DNA from: Lachnoclostridium sp. An138
Lineage (GTDB): Bacteria > Bacillota > Clostridia > Lachnospirales > Lachnospiraceae
DNA: 64,000 nucleotides
Direction of reading: 5' to 3'
Assembly: GCF_002160765.1 (NCBI RefSeq)
Contig: NZ_NFLF01000001.1
Location: forward strand, 326,573 to 390,572
Made by a program: the position numbers and the translations under genes. Shown here in pieces: positions 9,245-16,986 of the stretch (position 1 is the stretch's first letter; each line of letters opens with the position of its first letter). Under the pieces are notes generated by a model. That model was not told the DNA's origin. It did no database searches and saw only the letters and a program-made list of their open reading frames with translations.

Positions 9245-11204
9245 TATCATACCACACACAAAACACGTACACGGTCCAGAGCCTGCGGCTGTTATCCTTT
9301 CGCCCGTTCCGATGCTCTTCCAGAAGACGCAGAAGCTCCTCCCTGTGAAAGTATTTCCGCGCTGCCGGACCCCTGAAGGCAGTCCGAAGTCGTTCCTGGG
9401 CGTCATCCCCGCGGAGCCAGACACGGATAGGCACCGGAAAGCCAAGCTTTGGCCTCTCCGCCGCATCCGCATTCAGATAAGCAGCGGCAGCCCGGCGCAG
9501 AATGCGCTTCGTAGTCCGGCCGCGCTGCTTCTGACTGCCCGGCAGCCGGCGGGCAAGGGCAAAGACCTCCCGGTCCAGAAAAGGCACCCGCAGCTCCAGG
9601 GAATGGGCCATGCTCATCCGGTCCGCTTTCATCAGAATATCTCCGGCCAGCCACCGGCGCAGATCAATTTCCTGCATACGGTCTGCATCACGCATTCCCT
9701 TTGTCCGCTCATAGTCTTTTTCCAGGAGCCTGGCAGGCGGCACTGCCTGCGTGGGCTTTTTCAAAATTTTCCGCCGTTCCTCATAGGAAAAGATGCGGGC
9801 GTTCCCGATAAAGCGCTCCTCTACGCCGAGGCTTCCCCTTATCAGAAACTGCTTTCCCTTCACATCCGGCAGTCTCTCGGCCAGCTTTGCGGCAGCCTTT
9901 CTCCAAGCCTCCGGCAGCAGCTGGTAAGGACGCAGGGACGCCGGTTCGCAGTAAATCTGATAACCTCCGAACAGCTCGTCCGCTCCCTCTCCGGACACTA
10001 CGGCCTTTACCTCCCGGGACGCCTCCCTTGCCAGAAAATACATGGCCACCGCCGAGGCGTCTCCCAGAGGCTCATCCAGATAGTACAGAACTTCCGGAAC
10101 CGCCTCCCAGAATTCCCTTTCCCGAATCAGACGGCTCTTATGGCACAGGCCGCACTCCGCGGCGATCCGGTCTGCCTTGGAAATCTCATTATATCTGCAC
10201 CCATCCGTCTCAAAGCCCACGGTATAAGCCCGCTTTCCGTAAGCCTTGTCCGCTTCCTTTTCCTCTTCCATTCCGCCTTCCTGGTTTTCACGGCTCAGAA
10301 GGGCCGCCACATAGGCAGAATCCACGCCGCCCGACAAAAAGGCTCCCACTTCCACGTCGGCCCGCATATGCGCCCGTACACTGTCCCGCATTACTTTATC
10401 GACTTCTTTTTTCCAATGCTCTTCCTCTGCTTTTCTTGCGTCTTCCTGCTCCGGAGCGAGCTCCGGGACAAAGTACCGGCGCAGTTCCAGAACGGGTTTT
10501 CCGGCCCGGTATTTCAGGCAGGCCCCCGGCTCCAGCCGGTAAATCCCTTTGAAAAACGTCTCTTCCAGAACAGAATACTGAAAAGAAAGGTATTGCTCCA
10601 GCGCCTCTTCGTTCAACTCCCGCCTCACCCCCGGATACTCCAGAATACTCTTGATTTCTGACGCAAAAAGAAACACATTTCCGATCAGCGCATAGTACAA
10701 TGGCTTGATGCCAAAATAATCCCGGGCCAGAAAAAGCTCTTTCCTGCCGGCATCCCAGACCGCAAAAGCAAACATCCCCCTCAATCTTTCCGGCAGTTTT
10801 TCTTTCCACTCCTCATACCCGTGAAGAAGGACTTCCGAATCACCTTTCGTCCGGAACTGATGTCCCAGAGAGATCAGTTCTTCCCGCAGTTCCTGATAAT
10901 TATAGATTTCCCCATTAAAAACCAGCACGATACTGCCCGTTTCATTTTTCATGGGCTGGGCACTGCCTGCCGTATCGATGATCGCAAGCCGCCGGAACCC
11001 CAGCGCCGCTCCGTCATCCAGATGCATCCTGCCGTCATCCGGCCCCCGGTGATGGAGCGCGTTCATCATAGCCTCCAGCGCCGCAGGCCGCGTTTCACTC
11101 CCCAAAACCGGGACCTTCCCCGCTCTCTCCGTGAAACTTCCACGCAGCGCGCTGACCTCTCCACTTTCTGTATCATCCCATATAAAACCGCAAATGCCGC
11201 ACAT
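9225..11204 (-). CDS. asnB: Asparagine synthetase, glutamine-hydrolysing
   Basis: Makes asparagine from aspartate, ATP and glutamine-derived ammonia. Domains: N-terminal class II glutaminase beginning MCGICGF with Cys2 nucleophile, HHRGPDD and NGEIYNYQELR; C-terminal synthetase domain with the ATP pyrophosphatase loop FLSGGVDSAY near residue 290 and VSGEGADELFGGY. The 659 residues are slightly longer than usual, because about 30 residues (15-45) are inserted between the first strand and MNALHHRGPDD and a Glu/Lys-rich loop follows the P-loop. AAAGGAGG precedes the ATG. Its last codons lie inside the dispersed repeat, so the C-terminal tail may have been set by that element. It stands alone with an extended -10 (TGCTACACT) upstream. 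Confidence 0.95.
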   Translation of the reverse strand: MCGICGFIWDDTESGEVSALRGSFTERAGKVPVLGSETRPAALEAMMNALHHRGPDDGRMHLDDGAALGFRRLAIIDTAGSAQPMKNETGSIVLVFNGEIYNYQELREELISLGHQFRTKGDSEVLLHGYEEWKEKLPERLRGMFAFAVWDAGRKELFLARDYFGIKPLYYALIGNVFLFASEIKSILEYPGVRRELNEEALEQYLSFQYSVLEETFFKGIYRLEPGACLKYRAGKPVLELRRYFVPELAPEQEDARKAEEEHWKKEVDKVMRDSVRAHMRADVEVGAFLSGGVDSAYVAALLSRENQEGGMEEEKEADKAYGKRAYTVGFETDGCRYNEISKADRIAAECGLCHKSRLIREREFWEAVPEVLYYLDEPLGDASAVAMYFLAREASREVKAVVSGEGADELFGGYQIYCEPASLRPYQLLPEAWRKAAAKLAERLPDVKGKQFLIRGSLGVEERFIGNARIFSYEERRKILKKPTQAVPPARLLEKDYERTKGMRDADRMQEIDLRRWLAGDILMKADRMSMAHSLELRVPFLDREVFALARRLPGSQKQRGRTTKRILRRAAAAYLNADAAERPKLGFPVPIRVWLRGDDAQERLRTAFRGPAARKYFHREELLRLLEEHRNGRKDNSRRLWTVYVFCVWYDIYFRGQ

Positions 11205-11295
11205 ATCCAGACCTCCTTTATTCCTTCGGACAGTGTAGCATTTACTTGTTTCGCTGACTTCTCACGCCTGTAACATTTCTGTATCAGACCATGCA

Positions 11296-11340
11296 GGCGC
11301 CGGCGTACCGGAAGCTCTGTACTTCCGGTACGCCGGCGCC
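11296..11340. terminator. Perfect 19-bp hairpin after the lipoprotein gene
   Basis: The arms 11296-11314 and 11322-11340 are exact reverse complements with a 7-base loop. It starts 2 bases after the stop codon of the minus-strand lipoprotein gene. Neither side has a T-tract, so it may end transcription inefficiently or protect the 3' end of the mRNA. Confidence 0.6.
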
Positions 11341-11342
11341 GC

Positions 11343-12740
11343 TTAGAATTCCAGCACGATCCCCTGCCAGGTATAAAAGGAAAGATCCCGTTCTTCCAGC
11401 GCATTGCTGGCATCAATCAGAAGGCGGTTGTGATCCGCGTCATACTCCATGCGGTATACATAGCCGCAGCCCATGTAAAGCGTACGTCTGGCAAAAGAAT
11501 CCCCGCTTCGCTGATACAGACAGATATCCGTATCCGGCTTACCGGACGACCGCTCCGCGGCAATCACCGTATTTCCATCGTCCAGAACCAGAAAACCGGC
11601 AATCTGCGTATCCGGCTCCAGTTCTATCTGTTCCTGATAGTCTCCCGCTCCATCATATACATAAATCCTTCTCTCCTGCGCGATATACACCCGATCCTGC
11701 TCTGCGTCCAGATACACCGGGAGCTTTCCGTAAGCGGTGTCCGCCAGGATCTCTGTGGAAGGGGGCCAGCCAACACTTTCCGATCCATTCACTCCATCCA
11801 GATCGTTCAAGTAAATAAACTGCACCCGGAACAGGTCCTCCGACGTATTCTGCTGATCAGAAATGAAGCTGTATACCAGGGACGCCCGGAGCCTGCCGTC
11901 TTTCCAGTCTGCATACAGCTGGATATCCGCAAGCTCTCCCAGCTCCATCGATTCATTCCAGGAAAACGCTCCGATGAAAGTATGTTCCCCGCTGGAAAGC
12001 TGTCTGAAATGGAGCACATCTCCGTCAAACCGGACTTTTTCTTCCGTAAGCTCTCTCATGCAGAATCCATAGCACAGCACCTCTGAATCCGGCGACCATG
12101 CCGCCAGAATCCGGTATTCCTCTCTGGGGCGCTCCATTCTGCGCCCGTCCAGAAGCTGCATAACATCCCCCGTCCTGGTATCCAACAAATAAAGCTGCTC
12201 CCAGGAATCCGACTGTGTATCATCAATATAGACCACATATCTTCCATCCGGAGATACGGCGTCGCAACCCGTCTCTCCCTCTGTCTGCCCCCGCGCCACA
12301 GTTTTCTGAAGCAGCGCCAGGCGGCCGGAATCTCCCGGCTCCAGCGGCAGCTCCCGTTCCTCATGAAATCCATAACGGTAATCCACAGAAGTCTCCAGAC
12401 AGGCCATGTTCTCCCCGCTGTACCCGGTCTCCTGTTCTTCACTGCCGGACAGCTCCTGTTCCTCTGCGGAAAGGCCGTCTTCCTGCTGCCCGGATGACCA
12501 GTAACGGAAGCCGTGCTCTCCATCCAGATAAATTTCCGGCAGCCACGGCAGTCCATCTTTGATTTCTCTGCTGTAAATCTTATGTACTGTGTAGTCCTGT
12601 CCTTTCGTATATGCCGGATCGGCCGTTTCCGTCTCCTCCTCCGGAAGAAGTATAGTCTTCGTCTGAGGCGCCGTTCCGCAGCCGCCCAGCAACAGGCAGA
12701 GCGCGCAGAGCCACGCTGTCCATACCGTTTTAGCTCTCAT
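11343..12740 (-). CDS. Lipoprotein with predicted beta-propeller repeats, partner of the two-component system
   Basis: Exported lipoprotein: the signal peptide MRAKTVWTAWLCALCLLLGG leads to lipobox LLGGC near residue 20. The body has TolB/WD40-like blades such as VSPDGRYVVYID and AAWSPDSEVLCYGF, typical of propeller sensors or binding proteins; a precise ligand is unknown. I chose the ATG at 12740, which has GGAGG six bases upstream, over one 30 bases earlier. Its start overlaps the end of the histidine kinase gene by 11 bases, so it is translated with the kinase. An accessory lipoprotein behind a sensor kinase often modulates its signal; that is inference here. No enzymatic motif is seen. 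Confidence 0.8.
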   Translation of the reverse strand: MRAKTVWTAWLCALCLLLGGCGTAPQTKTILLPEEETETADPAYTKGQDYTVHKIYSREIKDGLPWLPEIYLDGEHGFRYWSSGQQEDGLSAEEQELSGSEEQETGYSGENMACLETSVDYRYGFHEERELPLEPGDSGRLALLQKTVARGQTEGETGCDAVSPDGRYVVYIDDTQSDSWEQLYLLDTRTGDVMQLLDGRRMERPREEYRILAAWSPDSEVLCYGFCMRELTEEKVRFDGDVLHFRQLSSGEHTFIGAFSWNESMELGELADIQLYADWKDGRLRASLVYSFISDQQNTSEDLFRVQFIYLNDLDGVNGSESVGWPPSTEILADTAYGKLPVYLDAEQDRVYIAQERRIYVYDGAGDYQEQIELEPDTQIAGFLVLDDGNTVIAAERSSGKPDTDICLYQRSGDSFARRTLYMGCGYVYRMEYDADHNRLLIDASNALEERDLSFYTWQGIVLEF

Positions 12741-14328
12741 CCTGGTCCTCCTTCTCCGGAAAAAACACACAAAATCTCACCCTGCTGTCCGGCGCGTTTT
12801 CCGCCCATATACGCCCTCCATGCTCCGTCACAATCTTCCTGCAGATCGAAAGGCCCAGACCTGCGCTTCCCTGTTCTCTGGAATACTCCTTGTCTTTTCT
12901 GTAAAATGGTTCGAAAACACTCTCAAGCTCTGCCGCCTCAAATGCTCTGTCAGCTTTGTTTTCCACACAGAACCAGACGCCTTCTCTTCTTCTCTGCCCC
13001 ATAACGCGGATTCGTTCTCCTGTTTCTCCGTATTTCACCGCATTGTCGAGCAGGTTGATAAAGATCTGGCGCAGCCGTTCTTCGACACCGGATACCCTCA
13101 GGTTTTCCTCCAGGCGGAGCTTTATGGAACAGCCGTAGCGGTTCGCCTTGATTTCCATCGCCTCTGCCACACTCCGGATCAGCCGGTTCATGTCCACAGA
13201 CACAGGTTCCTCCGCCATGCCCTTATCCGCCATTTCCAGAAGCTCCAGCACCATGCGGTGAAGCCGCGTGCTCTCATGAAGGATATGTCCGATGCCTTTC
13301 GTGAGCAGCTCCGGATCTTCTCCCCCATCCGCTTCAATCAGCTGGGCATAGCCCTGAATCGTAGTCAGCGGGGTCTTCAGCTCATGCGTTACATTGTTGT
13401 AGAATTCCTGCCGGCTTTCCATCAGCGCCCGGATGTGGTCCCGATCCTCCTGGACCCTGCTGATATAGCGTCCGGTCTGGCTCAGCATGGCGCTGAAATC
13501 CCGGGACAGTTCCCCGATCTCATCCCTTCGCCCGGAATCCGCCAGATCCGCGAGAAGCTCTGTATTGATCTGCTCCTGCCGCAGATCGAGGGTCATCTGC
13601 CGCGATACCTTGGCCAGCCGCCCGACAGGCTTCAATGCCCGGTTCAGGAACAGCGCAATGAGAAAAAACGCCGCCAGAAATACAATGGCTGCCGCCCGCA
13701 GAATCGTCCTTTCCATCTGTCTTCCCTGCTGCCAGAGTGCGCTGTAATCCATCGCGCTGCGGATAATTCCCATGGTTTTCCCTTCCACCGACACCGGCAT
13801 GGAAAACAGCACCGTAAGAACTCCTTCTTCCTCATACACCAGCGTAAACGCCGCATTTCCATCCACCGCTTCCGCCAGATCTCTTCCCCTGGCCCACAGA
13901 TGTTCCCAGGACATCCCTTCTGATGAGCCGCTCTGAAGGGAACCAGCCAGCATTTCTCCCTTCCGGGAGCAGACCGCCAGTAATTCCGTGCCGCTGCCTT
14001 CCAGCTCCAGCGCTATATCTTCTGCCAGAGACCGAAAGCTTTCTTCGTCATTGTTGGCCTCGTTCAAGATCAGCAGCTGCCGTACATAAACCTCTGTATT
14101 CTCACGAATTACCGAAAGCTCTCTGGCAATCTGCTCCTCACGGTTCGCATCCAGCTGCCGGCTGGCCATCCAGGAAAGAATCAGGGCACTCAGGGCAAAG
14201 ATAGCCAGCAGGCCGCAGAGCGTCTGGGCGCGAAGTCCGAACCAGATTCCACCCTTTCCCGCGGTCTGCCGCTCCATATCCCTCTTCGGTTTCCCGCCCT
14301 GCTGCTCCTGTATTCTTTCAGGGAACAT
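12730..14328 (-). CDS. Membrane sensor histidine kinase (HAMP, HisKA, HATPase)
   Basis: Orthodox class I kinase of 532 residues. TM1 spans about residues 33-54, an extracytoplasmic sensor of about 155 residues follows, TM2 is about 211-229, then HAMP. The phospho-acceptor is His315 in YNNVTHELKTPL; the N box is INLLDNAVKYGE and the G boxes end GSAGLGLSICRKI. The ligand domain looks like a PAS/Cache-type fold but I cannot name it. The ATG at 14328 overlaps the response-regulator stop by 11 bases; GGGG about 8 bases before it can act as ribosome site. It pairs with the regulator just upstream, and a propeller lipoprotein gene follows, overlapping it. Confidence 0.92.
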   Translation of the reverse strand: MFPERIQEQQGGKPKRDMERQTAGKGGIWFGLRAQTLCGLLAIFALSALILSWMASRQLDANREEQIARELSVIRENTEVYVRQLLILNEANNDEESFRSLAEDIALELEGSGTELLAVCSRKGEMLAGSLQSGSSEGMSWEHLWARGRDLAEAVDGNAAFTLVYEEEGVLTVLFSMPVSVEGKTMGIIRSAMDYSALWQQGRQMERTILRAAAIVFLAAFFLIALFLNRALKPVGRLAKVSRQMTLDLRQEQINTELLADLADSGRRDEIGELSRDFSAMLSQTGRYISRVQEDRDHIRALMESRQEFYNNVTHELKTPLTTIQGYAQLIEADGGEDPELLTKGIGHILHESTRLHRMVLELLEMADKGMAEEPVSVDMNRLIRSVAEAMEIKANRYGCSIKLRLEENLRVSGVEERLRQIFINLLDNAVKYGETGERIRVMGQRRREGVWFCVENKADRAFEAAELESVFEPFYRKDKEYSREQGSAGLGLSICRKIVTEHGGRIWAENAPDSRVRFCVFFPEKEDQDES

Positions 14329-15010
14329 ATTTATACCCCACTCCGAAAACCGTCACCAGCTGTTCGCCCAAATCCGCCTTGCGGCGGAGACGCTGAATAT
14401 GAATATCCACCGTCCGCGTATCTCCCAGATAATCAAAGCCCCAGATCTGATCCAGAAGGGCGCTCCTTGTAAATACCTGGCGGGGATGCTTTACAAAAAA
14501 CAAAAGCAGATCAAATTCCTTGGGCGTCAGATCCACGGGCCGTCCGTCCCGCAGAACCGTATGTTCTTCTTCCGACACTGCGATGGAACAGCAGGAAGCT
14601 TCTGTTCTCCTGCTCTCCTGTACCTTCTCAAACCGCCTCAAAATGGTGTGTACCCGCGCTACCACCTCTCTCAGGTCAAAAGGCTTGGTTACGTAATCGT
14701 CTGCCCCGGATTCCAGCCCATACAGCTTGTCCTCCACATTGCTGCGGGCTGTAAGCATCAGGATGGGAACATTTTCTCTCTCCGTCAGAAGCCTGCAGAC
14801 ATCCACGCCCGCGATATCCGGCAGCATCCAGTCCAGAAGCACCAGATTCGGCTGTCTTTCCTCTGCGGACTTGAGGCCCTCTGCCCCTGTACCGGCACAG
14901 AATACTTCAAAACCTTCCTTTTCAAAGCCATATTTCAAAATCTCCGCGATCGGTTTTTCGTCCTCGATGACAAGAATTTTTCGTTTTTCCAAATTCGTTT
15001 CCCCCCTCAT
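14318..15010 (-). CDS. OmpR/PhoB-family response regulator
   Basis: Receiver domain with acidic pair in VIEDE, phospho-acceptor Asp in LVLLDWMLPD, Thr in MLTARS and Lys in YVTKPFD, followed by a winged-helix DNA-binding domain ending VFGVGYKYVP. Start choice is uncertain: the frame is open to 15061, but that would place the start among the -10 boxes (TATAAT at 15058-15053 and 15066-15061 on the minus strand). ATG 15010 (231 residues) or TTG 14992 (225 residues, behind GAGGGGGG) are better; I list the ATG. First gene of the regulator-kinase-lipoprotein operon. It is divergent from rubrerythrin, and the shared intergenic region holds 11-bp direct repeats that could be its binding site. Confidence 0.93.
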   Translation of the reverse strand: MRGETNLEKRKILVIEDEKPIAEILKYGFEKEGFEVFCAGTGAEGLKSAEERQPNLVLLDWMLPDIAGVDVCRLLTERENVPILMLTARSNVEDKLYGLESGADDYVTKPFDLREVVARVHTILRRFEKVQESRRTEASCCSIAVSEEEHTVLRDGRPVDLTPKEFDLLLFFVKHPRQVFTRSALLDQIWGFDYLGDTRTVDIHIQRLRRKADLGEQLVTVFGVGYKYVP

Positions 15011-15150
15011 ACCCTTTCCCAGCGCATTGGGGAAGGGCATTCTTTCTACTGTATTATACAATTATACAGACTATACAGGCTCGCGGCTTCCTGTCTGCCC
15101 ACAGCCTTTTCATAAGGATAGCCTACAGGTATAGCCTTTTCTTATCCAAG

Positions 15151-15196
15151 TTGTAAACAAATTGTAACCAAATTTTCTGATAGATTTTCTGATAGA
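15151..15196. promoter_or_regulatory. Tandem direct repeats between response regulator and rubrerythrin
   Basis: TTGTAAACAAA (15151-15161) is followed directly by TTGTAACCAAA (15162-15172), an 11-bp direct repeat. Then TTTTCTGATAGA occurs twice in a row (15173-15184, 15185-15196), a 12-bp repeat. Paired half-sites at 11-bp spacing are typical of OmpR/PhoB-family regulator binding sites. Function is inferred. Confidence 0.5.
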
Positions 15197-15246
15197 TTTT
15201 CCCCAAACTGCGCATACTATCTCCAAAAACAGGAAGGAGCATTTTT

Positions 15247-15840
15247 ATGACAGTTGAATTTCAGAAAAGCGAAACACGCGAAAACCTGATGCGTGCCTTT
15301 GCCGGAGAGAGCCAGGCCCGCAACCGCTACACCTTTGCGGCTCAGCAGGCCCGTTCCATGCAGCTTCCCGTTATTGAAACGGTTTTTAACTATACCGCCA
15401 GTCAGGAACGGGCGCACGCCAAAATCTTTTACGACCACCTGAAGCAGCTCTCCGGCACCACCATTCATGTGGACGGAGGCTACCCTGTAGATATCTACAC
15501 CAATATGGATGATCTGCTGAAGGCCGCCCAGCACAACGAATACGAAGAGCATGACCCCGTCTATAAAACCTTCGGCGATATCGCCCGGGAAGAGGGCTTC
15601 ACAGCAGTCGCGGCTTCCTTCTACAGCATCGCCGCCATTGAGAAAACCCACGGGGACCGTTTTGGCGCCTTTGCGAAACTGATGAAAGAAGGACGGCTGT
15701 TTTCCTCTGAAAAAGAAGAATCCTGGATCTGTCTGAACTGCGGTCATATTTATACCGGCTGCGAAGTACCGCCCCGCTGCCCGGTCTGCCGAGAAGAACA
15801 GGGATATTTTATCCGTCTTTCCAGTCTTCCCCTCTCCTAA
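15247..15840 (+). CDS. Rubrerythrin
   Basis: Non-haem di-iron peroxidase that reduces H2O2 in anaerobes using electrons passed through a rubredoxin-like site. The 197-residue protein has an N-terminal ferritin-like four-helix domain with iron ligands in AGESQARNRY, SQERAHAKIF, EEGF and IEKTHGDRF, and a C-terminal rubredoxin-type knuckle pair CLNCG and CPVC. GGAAGGAG stands before the ATG. It is monocistronic and divergent from the two-component operon, so the repeats at 15151-15196 may control it. The name rbr is usual but I give no symbol because paralogues (nigerythrin, reverse rubrerythrin) exist; the domain order here is that of classical rubrerythrin. Confidence 0.95.
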   Translation: MTVEFQKSETRENLMRAFAGESQARNRYTFAAQQARSMQLPVIETVFNYTASQERAHAKIFYDHLKQLSGTTIHVDGGYPVDIYTNMDDLLKAAQHNEYEEHDPVYKTFGDIAREEGFTAVAASFYSIAAIEKTHGDRFGAFAKLMKEGRLFSSEKEESWICLNCGHIYTGCEVPPRCPVCREEQGYFIRLSSLPLS

Positions 15841-15888
15841 GCCGCAGTTCCAGACAGCAGTTCTGAGCCGCCGGGTCAGAACCTCTGC

Positions 15889-15917
15889 TTGAAAAATGAA
15901 AGGGAACCTCTTATAAT
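15889..15917 (+). promoter_or_regulatory. Promoter of the amidohydrolase gene, containing one arm of an inverted repeat
   Basis: TTGAAA (15889-15894), 17-base spacer, perfect TATAAT (15912-15917). The spacer sequence AAAGGGAACCTC is nearly complementary to the gene's own Shine-Dalgarno region (15960-15975, ATAAGGAGGTTCCTTT). Because one arm is in the promoter it is not in the main transcript, so the pair may be a DNA-level site or chance. Confidence 0.75.
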
Positions 15918-15977
15918 GTAACTGCCGCTGACAGAACAAAGACATTTCAGCCGGTAAGCATAAGGAGGTTCCTTTTT

Positions 15978-16811
15978 ATGATCATTGATTTTCATACTCA
16001 TATATTTCCCGACAATATTGCCCACAGAGCTGTCTACAATCTGGAATTTACAGGCAGAGTGGTCGCCTATACAGACGGCACCCTGGAGGAGCTCCGTCTC
16101 TCCATGAAAGAAGCGGGGGTCACTCATTCCGTCGTACTTCCCATTGTAACCAAGCCCTCTCAGTTCCGCCATATCAACGAGTTTGCCCATTCCATCACTC
16201 ATGAAGAACCGGATGAAGAGGGACTTTCCATTATTTCTTTTGGAGGCATCCATCCTGCTTCCACGAACTACAAAGAGGAACTGCATATTATAAAGCAGAT
16301 GGGCCTGAAAGGAATCAAGCTCCATCCTACCTATCAGAATACCTATATCGACGATATCGGTTACGAGCGCATTATCGATTACGCCACACAGCTGGGGCTT
16401 CTCGTCTCTATCCACTGCGGACGGGATCTGGGCTTTCCCAAGCAGGTCAACGCCACGCCAAGGCGTCTCCGCCGCATGATCCAGGATGTCTTTCCGGGAG
16501 GCTCAGCCGAAAATCTCATTCTGGCCCATCTGGGCGGCCATGACATGGAAAATGAATCCGAGCACCTTCTGGTGGGCGGGGATTACTATATGGACCTGGC
16601 CTACATCCTGCGCCTGGCCCTGCCAAGCCAGATTCTGCGGATGTGCAGAAAACACGGCATCGACAAGATCCTGTTCGCCACAGACTCCCCCTGGAGCGGA
16701 CAGAAGGAGGATATGGAATATATCCGGAAAATCGGTTTCACCGAGGAAGAACTGGAAAAGATTCTATATAAGAACGGAGCCAGGCTTCTGGGACTGCCCT
16801 GCCAGGGCTGA
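15978..16811 (+). CDS. Amidohydrolase-family (Amidohydro_2, COG2159-like) TIM-barrel protein
   Basis: Metal-dependent hydrolase or decarboxylase-like protein of 277 residues. It starts MIIDFHTHIFPD, giving the HxH metal ligands on strand 1; KGIKLHPTYQ supplies a further His, VSIHCGRD and LAHLGGHD the next barrel ligands, and FATDSPW the catalytic-type Asp near residue 235. This layout fits COG2159, whose members include decarboxylases and lactonases; the substrate cannot be told. GGAGG nine bases before the ATG. It is flanked by its own promoter and a strong terminator, so it is a single-gene unit. Confidence 0.85.
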   Translation: MIIDFHTHIFPDNIAHRAVYNLEFTGRVVAYTDGTLEELRLSMKEAGVTHSVVLPIVTKPSQFRHINEFAHSITHEEPDEEGLSIISFGGIHPASTNYKEELHIIKQMGLKGIKLHPTYQNTYIDDIGYERIIDYATQLGLLVSIHCGRDLGFPKQVNATPRRLRRMIQDVFPGGSAENLILAHLGGHDMENESEHLLVGGDYYMDLAYILRLALPSQILRMCRKHGIDKILFATDSPWSGQKEDMEYIRKIGFTEEELEKILYKNGARLLGLPCQG

Positions 16812-16907
16812 CCCTGTGCCCCTGCCGGTTCATCCGGTTCATCCGGTTTCTTTTCCTTTTGCATTTCATGAAAACCAGAATTCCTGCCTTCGTCAAAACC
16901 GGCAGAA

Positions 16908-16956
16908 AAAAGAGACAGACAGCGGTTTCCAGAAAACCCGCCCGTCTGTCTCTTTT
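16908..16956. terminator. Bidirectional terminator between convergent genes
   Basis: AAAAGAGACAGAC (16908-16920) pairs exactly with GTCTGTCTCTTTT (16944-16956) around a 23-base loop. A-run and T-run on the two sides suit both the plus-strand amidohydrolase and the minus-strand ABC operon. A small 9-bp tandem repeat (CCGGTTCAT, 16826-16850) lies in the same gap. Confidence 0.85.
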
Positions 16957-16986
16957 CTTCCTGTTCATAAACTTCAGAGCTCAAAT

